Translations under genes and position numbers: made by a program
Notes under the pieces: generated by a model
Told to the model about the DNA's origin: nothing
Database searches by the model: none
Seen by the model: only the letters and a program-made list of their open reading frames with translations
Shown here: piece after piece, positions 10,903-20,699 of the stretch
How positions within the stretch are numbered: the stretch's first letter is position 1
Layout of the letters: every line of letters starts with the position of its first letter
Source: Euleptes europaea
Taxonomy: Eukaryota; Chordata; Lepidosauria; Squamata; Sphaerodactylidae
Reading direction: 5' to 3'
NCBI RefSeq assembly: GCF_029931775.1
Contig: NW_026612050.1
Location: forward strand, 620,001 to 684,000
DNA length: 64,000 bases

Positions 10903-11086
10903 TGGGGCAAAAACATATGCGAGATTTTGCCTTGAATTTGCCACTCTCTAAATGCACATTTCCCCCAGCCAAATTCTCAGAACTCAAAAATAAGCCCCCG
11001 TGCAGAGTTTTCAGAATTCAGATGGGGAAAATGTGCATCTAGAGAGCTGCAAATCCAAGGCAAAACCTCCCATGTGTTTTTGCCTC
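10903..11086. mobile_element. Palindromic MITE-like element, second member of the 1002-1199 family
   Basis: Its ends are 'ggcaaaaacatatg' and 'catgtgtttttgcc'. The two halves are inverted copies through 'ttgccttgaatttgccactc' and its complement, with a centre at 'aataagccccc'. The body matches 1005-1196 but the outermost bases differ, so the two are subfamilies or the ends have drifted. It is non-coding. Confidence 0.65.
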
Positions 11087-12700
11087 AAGGCTTTGAAAAG
11101 ATCTCTCAGCCTCCAGCATATTTTTTGTTTACTTTTCCTCTCCCAGATCTGGTTGTGGATCTGGCAAAAGTGGACCTTGCGTGCTTTTTATACTGTAGGA
11201 GTCACTCTGAGTTGTTAGTTATTACAGATCAGGGTAACCAGAAAGCTGAGTAAAGTAGGATCTGAAACTGCCATTTGCTTGGTCATCTGTGCTGAGTACA
11301 GACTGCTTCTAAGGGAAACAGCCGTTGCTGTGCTGCAGATAACTAACATTGGTCGTGCATATGCATACATATTAGAAAAAATGTTTGTAGACTAGTAACT
11401 TTAATGAATTATTTGTGTTTGCACAAACTTAATAGGCTAGATAGTATCTATTAGTTCAGATACTCTGGCACAAAAAGAGGTCAATCAAAGCCATGCCCCA
11501 TGTGAACACAATTCAAATGTTCAGAATGCCACAGGAGAAAAGTACTACACCAAATTATCCAAACTTGTGAGGTGGATACCTGAAGTAAAAAGCAGGAGAC
11601 TCAAAACACTAATCACATATGATATATGTTATAAACAACACAAATGCCACATGAAAACAGACAATTGCATGTAATAGGTCTAATATGTGGAAAGGCCCAC
11701 AGTTACATAGGCACACATACACAAATCCTCTGAGTAATCTAGATTTGATTGACTCAGGGAACAAACCTAAACAAATCTGTTCAGAAGTGGGGCTTCTCTC
11801 ATTCTGGTTATAATTCCTGAGGTGTAGCCCTGTTGGTCTGTTGCAGCAAAATTATCTGACAAAGAGAGCTCTTGGATCTCAAAAGCTTATGCTGGGAAAC
11901 ATTTTGTTAGCTTTAAGGTACAACTGGACTCCTGTTTCATTAAGCTTGACATCTGGAAGCTTCCAGATGTTAGCAACAACAAAAATATATGCGGAGTATG
12001 TTTAAGTCAGAAATTAATAAGTAAACAGAGAGAAACAGCTACTAGTGTTAAAAATGGGATCTCAGTGAAGTAAATGTGGATTGATCATCAATGAAAGGAG
12101 GGCGATTCCATCAAACTGACTCCTCTGAGGCTACTAATTGCCATCAAGCAAGCTAGAAGTGTATGGAAAGACTGTGTGGCAGGAGAATACCTGGTCTTCT
12201 GCCTCAAAGGTTGTTTATTAAGTTCCTTCCTATGAAGATTCTCAGATTTTGTCATCCAGATGTTGTCAACCATCTTGAAGACCTAAAGGGTGAAATGGCA
12301 GGATATAATTATGTGAAATAAACAAATGAGGCCTTGTTTTGTGACCCAGCATCACCAAGACCAGTAATTCATGTTTTGTTTATAAGCAGTTCAGTTATTT
12401 CCTCCTACTATTTTCTGCAACTGTTTGTTCTGAAAGCTTGCATTGATGCTTCCACAATGATGTCTTCTGTCCTTGCCACAAGAATAATAGACCTTTGACA
12501 TCCAGTATCTTTAATGTTCAGTAAGCCAATGGCAAAGCAAAAAATATACTGGATTTATCATCACATGTATTATTTGTGACTGTGGGGCTACTGGCACAGA
12601 CAAAGAACTCCTTCATGCAGCACCCCCTCTCTAAGCAGTGATGTTTTTCTTTTTTTCTGAAAGGGAAGAAAATATACCTGAATAGTTTTCAGACATAGGA
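11087..12700. other. Intergenic, one short repeat copy
   Basis: Mostly unassigned sequence. A diverged copy of the 446-775 repeat lies at 11818-11940 ('tgttggtctgttgcagc' ... 'aaggtacaactggactcctg'). No gene was recognised. Confidence 0.35.
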
Positions 12701-12704
12701 ATAC

Positions 12705-13310
12705 GGTTGCCAGGTCCCTCTTCGCCACCAGCGGGAGATTTTTGGGGTGGAGCCTGAGGAGGGTGAGGTGCGGTTGTTTGTTACAGGCTTTGTTTGTTAC
12801 AGGCTTTGACATATTAGGGCATATAAACTACTGTATTAATGTGGTACATGTGCAGAATTGTTCAGTGTAAAACCCTAACGGCTCATAAAAGCCCATTTAA
12901 AAAGATACAAGCCTGAGCATTCTTGGCCAAGGACAAATGTGACAAGCCAGAACAATGCTTGCACCTTATCCTTGAAAGACTTAAATGTCACCGAGCTCAA
13001 TGCTTGTCCTTTATCCTTGAAGGACCTAGAATACTGTTAGCATTCTATCCTTGAAGTGTCATGCAGGAATTCCACTTGTATTCCTGTACTAAAAGGACTT
13101 CGCCTTCACAAACCCAGGGTTGGGTGGGATGAATAAAATATATGATGAAAATATAATTTATTTAAGGTGCTATGTCAAGATAAAAAAATATTTTAAAAAG
13201 TTAAAACAACACAATGGCATTTCCTAAGGTTGATATACTATAACCACATGCTAAATGCATTTGGTCCTATTTGGCCTCCCTCGGTGGTCAATTGAAACCC
13301 ATGTAAAACA
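12705..13310. other. MITE fragment and a short triplicated motif
   Basis: The segment 12710-12770 ('ggttgccaggtccctcttcg') matches the end of the MITE at 61525. Between 12949 and 13055 the phrase 'ttatccttgaa' occurs three times with related flanks, a small degenerate tandem array. The block as a whole could be part of an old repeat, but nothing firmer can be said. Confidence 0.35.
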
Positions 13311-13314
13311 TAGC

Positions 13315-13510
13315 CCTTTCTGACTATATATTACTCTTCCTACACACTTGACACTGAGAGACACTGTCCTTCAGTGTTACTCCTCTGAAGATGCCTGCCA
13401 CAGCTGCTGGCGAAACATCAGGAAAGAAAATACCAAGACCACGGTCACACAGCCCGGATAACCCACAAGAACCAATGAACTCTTGACCGTGAAAGCCTTC
13501 CACAATAATA
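13315..13510 (+). mobile_element. Penelope-like element 3' end fragment
   Basis: This starts at 'ctttctgactatatattact' and includes 'cactgagagacactgtcctt', 'ctctgaagatgcctgccaca', 'gcgaaacatcaggaaag' and the terminus 'gaaagccttccacaat'. The sequence is homologous to 5580-5787 and to both arms of 57805-58700. It is only the non-coding 3' end. Confidence 0.85.
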
Positions 13511-13689
13511 ATAGGTTAGTCTCTATCTATTAAGAATCCAATTGTATAAATCTTAAAAGAGATGTTTGGAATTACTTACATAATATATTTCAAATTATTC
13601 AAATTATACAAACATCTGGTCAGATTGTCTCAAGTTGTTATACTGTAAAACATAATTACACAACATACCGAGCTAACCTTTAAAATGGC

Positions 13690-13937
13690 CAAATTTGGAT
13701 GGTGAGTACTGAAGACTAGGCGAGCATGGGTCGAACCCATGGATGAGTGTTTTTATATTTATATATGGACTGTAACTGTGTTTTATCTAAGCTTAGTTTT
13801 TAATGGTTCTCTTATGATTATGTTTGACAAATATTTATTGATGTATATAGCTATTATTCTTCTATTATGTAAAAGTTTTTATTGTTGGTCTTGGACCGTA
13901 TTAAACTAAATCAATCAATCAATCAATCAATCAATTA
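13690..13937 (+). mobile_element. LINE 3' UTR with (AATC)n tail
   Basis: The sequence ends 'ttggaccgtattaaactaaa' followed by (tcaa)n at 13907-13936, a retroposed 3' end with a short tandem tail. The 'ggtc.ttgacc' phrase before the tail is shared, in the other orientation, with the LINE end at 62325-62345. The body is AT-rich and non-coding. Confidence 0.6.
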
Positions 13938-14239
13938 CACAACAGGTTGGTTTGTTAGTAATTTGTTTTTTAGACTCAGAAACATTCAGCATAAACCATA
14001 GACACATTGTTGTTATGATAACTGAGTTTAGTTTTTATTATTTTGTAGCTGAGACATTCTTGGCTTCCTGTGCTGTTCTGTTTGTTTGTGCTTTACCCAG
14101 GTTCCAGCACAGGTTTCTTCTTACATTAATCCCAAAGCAGCATGCTTCCAAATAGAAGGTGCACAGGATCACTCTGTACATCCTTACTCAGAAGTAGATT
14201 TCTACTAAAATCAATGAAGCTTACTCCCTAGCTAACAAG

Positions 14240-15135
14240 CAAGTACACATGCCCCTTTATGGCAGCTTGGAGTACCACTTGCCTGTTGAATGCGTTCCTG
14301 ATTCATTCCTGATTACTCCAGAATTTTGCTCATCGCTCCACATCAGTGGGCCAGCAAGACCCAAAGCCTTTCCTGTAAGCAAGGGAAGACTCAGGACTTC
14401 CCCACACCTCCCTCTTCATGGCACACTCTTACCATCCACGGCTCCTGCAGCTGCAGGATGCGAGTAGCCAGTGGCTGGCCAGGGAGTGACCCGTGCAATC
14501 ACCAGCCGCTGCCCTCTCCACTACTACATGCAAGGTGGGCAGGTCACCAACACCCCAACTAGGACCCTCGCTTCAGTGTGCAGGGGCCTGGGGGGCCACC
14601 CAGAGCTGCAAGACTGTGCCCGGGCTGCATCTTCTCCCTCACTGTGTGGCAAAAGGGGCATTTGGATATTTATAACATCATTCACAGGCCATACAAAATT
14701 ATCAACTTAAAAATTAGCTGACCAAGCCCCAAGCAGGCAGCTGCCCCAGATGACACACACACACACACACACGGGCAAGCAGGCAGGCATCCAACCGGTG
14801 GTGCACTTGCCCACCTGGTGGCACAGGATGGTCTGTTGCATCAGCCAGGCGTAGCCGTCCAGTCGCACGCCAAAGTTGCTCCTGCTCTGCATGGTTGGGG
14901 CCGGATTCTACAGCCGGCTCCTGCTACCTCCACCTGCAGGGATGAAATGAGGACACACTGGCTAAGAACTCCCCCCCCCCAGGATTCTGACCTGGCCCCC
15001 TTTAACCCCTCCATTGTCGCCACTTCCGCCCCCAGCCCTCTTATAGTACAGAGGGAATACGTTTCTCCGTGGCCAGGGTGGGAAAGGGTTGACACAGTTT
15101 CTTGGGTGGTCCTAGCAGCTCCATAGCTAATGACT
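14240..15135 (-). other. GC-richer block carrying the PHKA-like exon
   Basis: This block has higher G+C than its flanks, contains an (AC)n run at 14755-14772, and has several CpGs around 14850-15060. It may be a duplicated segment from the 5' end of a PHKA gene: promoter or 5' UTR to the right of the exon, start of intron 1 to the left. Only the exon itself can be recognised, so the limits of any duplication are a guess. Confidence 0.35.
14815..14892 (-). pseudogene. Orphan exon resembling PHKA1/PHKA2 exon 1
   Basis: From the ATG at 14892-14890 the 26 codons read [13 protein letters not shown] followed by [13 protein letters not shown]. They end exactly at a donor-like site (caccag|gtgggc). 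The N-terminus of phosphorylase kinase regulatory alpha subunits, as I recall it for human PHKA1, is identical at 22 of 26 positions. The first exon of that gene would end at the same residue. The four differences (R2Q, S7F, R16W, V18M) all fit single transitions, two of them CpG-type, as expected of decay rather than constraint. No exon 2 (the 'NPVTGLLPAS' start) can be seen to the left on the minus strand. PHKA genes are not part of the ERMP1-MLANA-KIAA2026 block in other vertebrates. I read it as a displaced, probably dead duplicate of a 5' exon; a short alternative exon of an unplaced gene is less likely. Confidence 0.72.
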
Positions 15136-15307
15136 CTTCTGCAAGGGGGGGGGGGAAGGTTCCTTTTCTCAGCAAAACAAACTCACATCCGCCTTGAATA
15201 GAGGCTATTCCTGTACGCCGGAGGGGGCGGATCGCCAGATATGGACATATTCATGGAGGAGAGGGGTATTCATGGCTGTTAGTTAGAATGGATACTAGTC
15301 ATGCTGC

Positions 15308-15512
15308 ATACCTATTCTCTCTAGTATCAGAGGAGCATGCCTATTATTTTGGGTGCGGTGGAACACAGGCAGGATGGTGCTGCTGCAGTTGTCTTGTTTG
15401 TGGCTTCCTAGAGGCACCTGGTTGGCCACTGTGTGAACAGACTGCTGGATTTGATGGGCCTTGGTCTGATCCAGCAGGGCCTTTCTTATGTTCTTATGTT
15501 CTTATTTTTTTG
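15308..15512 (+). mobile_element. CR1-like LINE 3' end
   Basis: A 3' UTR-like segment containing 'gatttgatgggccttggtct' ends in an 8-bp tandem tail (ttcttatg)n at about 15484-15508. This structure is typical of CR1-group retroposons, whose 3' ends carry short octamer repeats. Confidence 0.7.
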
Positions 15513-15769
15513 GCATTTATATTTAGAAAACTCAGTTTGCATAAAATAAGTTAGAAACATTTGATGTGTCCATTAGCTCCAGGAGGACCTGAACATTCAG
15601 TGGCTAGCTCTTCTAGCTATCAGAGGGAAGTGGCAGGACTATTGGGGAAACTGGTACAAACAGAAAGAGCAGAAGTTATATTTGTTCACGCTAATTAGAG
15701 TGATCAAAAGCTACACCGGCAGGAATTCTAACTCGTGATAGTCATGAGAGCTAGGCCTATGGAGGAAAA

Positions 15770-15841
15770 GTTAAAAAGGGGGGCAAGGGAGGGAATCTGG
15801 CTACTCCTTCAGTACTCAAGCAGCCTGGATCCGTGAGGAAG
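15770..15841 (+). promoter_or_regulatory. MLANA: Candidate MLANA core promoter and non-coding exon 1
   Basis: An A/T-rich 'ttaaaaagg' at about 15770-15778 could serve as a TATA-like box. About 60 bp further on, 'ccgtgaggaag|gtatgt' forms a good donor at 15841/15842. The exon-end phrase resembles the end of the human MLANA 5' UTR exon ('taaggaag'). I therefore infer a short 5' UTR exon of roughly 15800-15841. A degenerate M-box-like 'agtcatgag' lies about 50 bp upstream, but the MITF core CATGTG is not present there. This is inference only. Confidence 0.35.
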
Positions 15842-17370
15842 GTATGTTTCATTCTCTCTCTCAATCTTCACTTTGTACTTTCCATTATATGTTTCGGAAG
15901 GGGCGTTTGAGCTCTACAAAATATGAACTACATTTCTTAAAATATGGTGCCTTCAAAATATGGAATATTGTTATTATCTTACAGTAGTGAGTCAGTTATT
16001 TTGGTGCACAGTAAAATGCTACTTAGTGGAAACAAGTCATGATCCTGCACACTGCTAAGATGTTGAAGTCCCATGGTCCATAATGAGATTTCAGCAGCAA
16101 AACTGCAGGCAGGATTGCAGCCAAAGTGTTTATTTGTATATATTTTGCCAAGGCCAAAGTGTATAAATTAGATTAAGCCATTTAACATGATTTGGTTTGG
16201 ATAGTTTAATTTCCTTCAGGCACTCAAGCAAATGGTAAACAGACAAATCCATCAAAAAGTTTTAAGTATAACATTAGAAAAAGTACAAACACAGTGCAGT
16301 GAGAATGCCAATGAGGTAGACTCAGCCAGCTTAATTAAAATAAACATTATTTTGTTTTGCTGCATTTGTAAAATTATATGCATTAAATTAATATTCATTT
16401 AATGAAGTATATTCATTGGGCTGGATCCAAACCTTTGAATATAAAGTGAGTTCATGTAAGTAATTTTTCCTGCCTTCCTCCTTCCCCAAAACCCTTGTGA
16501 GAAGTTCCAAAATAAAGTTGGTGCTTTAAATTCGTATGAGGAAGTAGTTCTGGAGAACATACAACTGCATATAGCTTTATATACAAAAGTGTAAAGAGAG
16601 TCTAAGTTTACATACAAATTTAAAAAGTAACATGCAAGTTTATAATGTGGACTGTATCTTACATCTTGAACCTATTTTTCTCTTTTCTTTCTAAATGAAA
16701 TAGTGATTTTTTTAAACCACACTCTTTAAAAAACGTTACACCTGCTAAGGGCCAGATAAAATTGCATTTTTGGCCGCATCTTATGGACCACAAACTATCT
16801 ATGTACAGACCTGTAGCAGATTCATCCCATTTTAAAATACCTTTTCTCCTCAGGGTGCAAAGTAATCATGTGAGGAAAAAGATGAGCTGATTTCTGCCAC
16901 ATGTATATAACTTAAATTTTTTCGCAAGCTGAATATAAATCGAATAAGTATAAATAGCTTTTTAAATCTGAAGCTGAAATGAAATTTTTTTTTAAATAAA
17001 TGAATGGATTATTAGGCATTTAGTGGTAAACAGTAATTCTTTAAGTGGTCAGTGTCAATTGGCCCCACATCCCTTATTTTGAAGGATTACCTCTTATGCC
17101 AGATCATTAATAAACATAATCCATGTCCATTGTTTTATTAATTTAAGACTTTTCTGCTTGCTTCTCCCACTGTTAAAAGAATCTTATTAATGTTACTTAA
17201 AATAGAGTACAATCCAACAAAAAAACAGTATTCCTATCCGAAGAGTTGAGGTATGGCAATCCTACCAAGCCATCTTCTGTTCTATTAGGTCATCATCATA
17301 GAAGACTTCACCTCTTGTAGGACCTCCAAAGTACATCCTTCTCTTCATTAACAGAGTATTTGTAAAATAA
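15842..17370 (+). other. MLANA intron 1, nothing recognised
   Basis: AT-rich intronic sequence without a recognisable element. A CATGTG E-box in the context 'aatcatgtgagg' lies near 16865. Such motifs are frequent by chance. Confidence 0.3.
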
Positions 17371-17465
17371 AATGGAGTCCAGTTAAAGACTAGCAAAACT
17401 GATTTCAGTATAAAGTTTTGTGATGCAGAGCTCACTTCATCAGACACAGTATTATGTATTACCAG
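17370..17465 (-). repeat. Diverged copy of the 446-775 interspersed repeat
   Basis: The words 'agtccagttaaagactagca' and 'gagctcacttcatcagacac' match the repeat module described at 446-775 in its inverted form. It lies in MLANA intron 1, about 430 bp before the first coding exon. Confidence 0.55.
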
Positions 17466-17920
17466 CATGTGAGATTGTTAGTCTGACTTTGAATATCAAG
17501 AATTATAAATTAGATTGTTTATAAGGCACTATCAGTGTGCATGATATTTTACAGAATAAAAAGAGTGGCTTCTGACCTGGTGTGTTCATAAATGAAACGT
17601 CTATGATGAGGAAGATAATAAAGGGAACGGAGACAGGGATAAATAAGTAAAAGCATGCTTTTCTCTCAGTTACATGTATTTAGGCTTAATTTCAGAAAGG
17701 AATGGTGAGGGATTGTGCCAAATGCTTCACATCAAAGATGAACTTGAATGAAGCTAGAGAGGTAGCATCACACACTGGAAGGCATTTACAGGTGTACATT
17801 CCAGGGAAGGTTAAAAGGCAGACACATTTGAGGGAGGGAGCAAGAGAATGCTGTGGGAGTACATTGTACAGAATGGCCGTAACTCTGTTCATTTTATAGG
17901 AATTACTTGGACTGAACAAG

Positions 17921-17994
17921 ATGCCCAGGGGAGAGCATTACCTAGATGGCAACTTTGGCAGAGGGAAGGGGTACACCTATCTTTCAGCAGAAGA
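17921..17994 (+). CDS. MLANA: MLANA (melan-A/MART-1) first coding exon
   Basis: The exon runs from the acceptor 'attttatag' (exon from 17900) through a 21-bp 5' UTR piece to the ATG at 17921, and ends at the donor 'gcagaaga|gtaagg'. It codes MPRGEHYLDGNFG followed by RGKGYTYLSAE plus two bases of a Glu codon completed by the next exon. Human MLANA has MPRED..YGYPKKGHGHSYTTAEE here. The start MPR, the basic Gly/Lys patch, a Tyr and the terminal AEE are kept, while the middle differs. MLANA is a small melanosome and endosome membrane protein of pigment cells involved in PMEL processing. This exon is the luminal N-terminal segment. It lies 11 kb from the next exon because of the transposon-filled intron. 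The exact splice phase with exon 3 and the position upstream of it make the assignment firm despite its shortness. Confidence 0.88.
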
Positions 17995-18139
17995 GTAAGG
18001 ATAACTTCAATTTAAGGAACAAAGATTCTGGTTCATTTACAAATATATCTCTTCTTAACCACAAGGCATGTTTTTCTTCATCTTGAACCATGTTTTAATG
18101 TACAGGTCACTTAACTGAAATTCAAGACCTTACAGACTT

Positions 18140-18700
18140 CTTCAGTCCTAATGCACTGGTCGCTGAATGTTCCATTATGTTGATTGTTTTGACTCCCTCT
18201 GTGTAATCGCCTTGAGAATCTCCACGTGAGAAAGGCAGACTATAAATAACATATGGGGTTGGGATTTATCATAGATGGCCAGTCCCTGGCAAGCATTCTT
18301 GCAGCCTGTCTAACCTCTGTAGTACTAAATCATGACTGACTCGTGAAAGAGGTCACACCCTGGACTTAATCTTTGGCACTGAGCCTTTGACAGAAAGTTT
18401 GGTTTCAGAGCTAGAGACTTGCCCTAAACCATGGTCTGACCACTACCTATTTAAAGCCAAGGGGAATGTGGCTCCAACACCCCACATGAGATAGCCCTCT
18501 ATTAAAATGATCCACCCACACAGGCGCATGAATCCTATTGGATTCCAGAATGCTCATGGGGAATTTAGGATTCCAAACATGTGCTCTGTTGAGAATGAGT
18601 TGGAAGCATGGAATGTGATGCTCCTTGAAGCTATCAACAAGGTTGTCCTCATCAATCTCACCTGCCCCTTGTTTACCAGAGGAGGGGAAAGACCTCAGAA
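18140..18700 (+). mobile_element. L2-clade LINE fragments
   Basis: The segment 18180-18255 is a LINE-type 3' tail ('cgccttgagaatctccacgt ... aggcagactataaata'). From about 18265 a separate piece reads TRERGHTLDLIFGTEPL ... WSDHYLF. This is the end of the apurinic endonuclease domain of L2/CR1-group LINEs. The two pieces are probably separate insertions. Confidence 0.65.
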
Positions 18701-18755
18701 GTGGGGGATGCCATAGCCTCCAGTCTCCAAAGCAGCCATTTTCCCCAGGAGAATT

Positions 18756-18977
18756 AGGTTTGCCAACCTCCAGGTGAGAGCTGGAGCTCACCCAGAATTA
18801 TAACTGATCTCCAGATGGCAGAGATCAGTTCTCCTGGAGAAAATGGCTGCTTTGGAGGGTGGACTCTAAAGCATTATACTCTACTGAAGTCATTTCCCTC
18901 CCCCAAGCCTCACCCTCCCAAGGTTTCACCTCCAAATCTCCAGGAATTTTCCAGCCTGGAGCTGGCAACCCCTTCTC
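18756..18977. mobile_element. MITE with 'ggttgccaacctcc'-type inverted ends
   Basis: The left end 'ggtttgccaacctccaggtg' and right end 'cctggagctggcaacc' are inverted copies. The interior has an inverted 'gatctccagatggcagagatc' hairpin and a CT-rich tail. Related copies lie in the duplicated array at 2268-2465 and 2610-2812, at 19640-19730 (fragment), at 12705 (fragment) and at 61525-61763. It is a non-autonomous DNA transposon family common in this window. Confidence 0.7.
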
Positions 18978-19209
18978 CTTCACAACCAACAGCTAACCTG
19001 TCTTTATCTACCACACAACTGGGCCATAGTTTTCCAAGGTAGAAGCTGCTAGGAAGGAGAGGGAAACCTGAATACAAAGGTTGGTGGTTGGGTAGGAAGG
19101 GGAAAAGGAAACAGGGAAAGGGGAGAGGTTATGGGGGCTTTCAGGAAAGGAAAAGAGGAAATAGTGGAGGAGGAGTAAATGAGATTCCTCCCGCAGGTCC
19201 TTATGAGTT

Positions 19210-19735
19210 TCCTCTTCTAAAATTTATATCCTATCTTTCTGCCCTTACAAGGGCCACAAGGCAGCTAACAAAGTAAAACATACATAATAAAACCACATTT
19301 TATAATCATTAAAACCAACCAAAAATAATTAAAACAGTTAAAACCAGAGCTAAAATACACACAAAGACATTAAAACAACACTGAAAACTTTGGGCAGGAA
19401 GCAGGGAATCACTGAGGGAACACAGAATGAAACAAAGAAGTCTTAATCTGCTATCAGAAGATGGCAACAGAAGGGGACAAATCCCCCTGGGGATAGAATT
19501 TCGGTTTTGGTTCCATGACTAAGAAAGCCCTCTCCCAGTTTGCCACTGGCCCAATCTCAGAAGGAGCGGGCACCTGAAGCAGGGTCTCCGAAGATGATCA
19601 TAGTGGTGGGGTAGGTTCATAAAGGAGTAGAGATCACATCCGTACTGAGCTCCCTCCCCAAATTATGTCCTTTCCAGGCACTGCCCCCAAATCTCCAGGA
19701 ATTTCCCCACCCACAATTAGCAACCCCAGGATCTC
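19210..19735 (-). mobile_element. LINE 3' relic (minus) followed by a MITE fragment
   Basis: The segment 19213-19300 ('atatcctatctttctgccct') is a reversed LINE tail. Sequence up to about 19600 ('aagaaagccctctcccagtt') resembles the reversed L2 segment seen at 8700-9130. The segment 19640-19735 is a fragment of the MITE described at 18756. All are decayed. Confidence 0.5.
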
Positions 19736-20699
19736 ACAGAGAGAAAGCCACATGGCTACAGGGGAGGGAGGAGCTGCAGTGAGGAGTGTAATTGGGAGAG
19801 ATTGCCCCTCCTTCCTGTTGCACCAGCAGAATGAACCTAATGAATAACTTCTTTAATATTTTTCTTTAATGAATAACTTCCCACTCATCTTCATCACAAT
19901 ATTATCAGAACTCAAACCTTCCTGGAAGCCTCTGACTCCATCCTATAGCAGGGAAGGATTGCTAGATTGCAGCTCGTTATTTTGTAACAGTGGTGTGCCC
20001 CACATCTATGTCATGCAGCTGGACTTAAAGAGTATAGGTGGAGAGCAGCAGGCTGAGCCTCGTGTTCTGGGGGTTGGGGCAGGCAAAGAGAGCAGGATCA
20101 GAAGCCACTGAGGATAGGAGAAAAAGATCTGGAGAGGAAGGAGGGATCAGGTCAAGCCCCTTAGGAGTGGGGCAAAGAGGGATGAATAGTAATGAGGGGA
20201 GCATTTCTTTTTTCTAGTCTGATTAAATATGTGGGGATCTGTTAGTAATTTAAAATATTTTAGCTTTGTGTGTGGGTGTATAATATGCACGACCTGCTTC
20301 TTGGAGCAGTGAAAAGTTCCAACACTTATTTGGGCTGTTGGCTCATTTTAAGAAAGAATACCAGAGACTTGTGATCTCTTTGCGGTATTTATTTCATTTA
20401 CAAAAATACAGATGGGGTTCAGGCAGAGATAAAGAGTATTCTTTCCAGATAGAAAGATCCTGCACTTAAAGCTTTAAATCATTCTCTCAGCAATTACTTT
20501 TGCTTCACTGTCTCGCTCCTATTCCAGTCCAAATGCTGCTTTCACACAGACCCACACACACCTGGCTCCCCCCTTCAGCTAACAGGAAGGAGAGTCATCA
20601 CCTTCAATAATGATGGCTGTGTAGTCAGAATCATTTGGATACAAATACAAGCCATGAACATTCCCTTTGTCATGTAGGATAGACTGGTTCACAGGGATC

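Noticed and set aside
16860-16872. CATGTG (M-box-like) motif that might be an MITF site for MLANA
   Set aside because: It lies 1 kb inside intron 1, not at the promoter, and a six-base motif is expected by chance every few kb.
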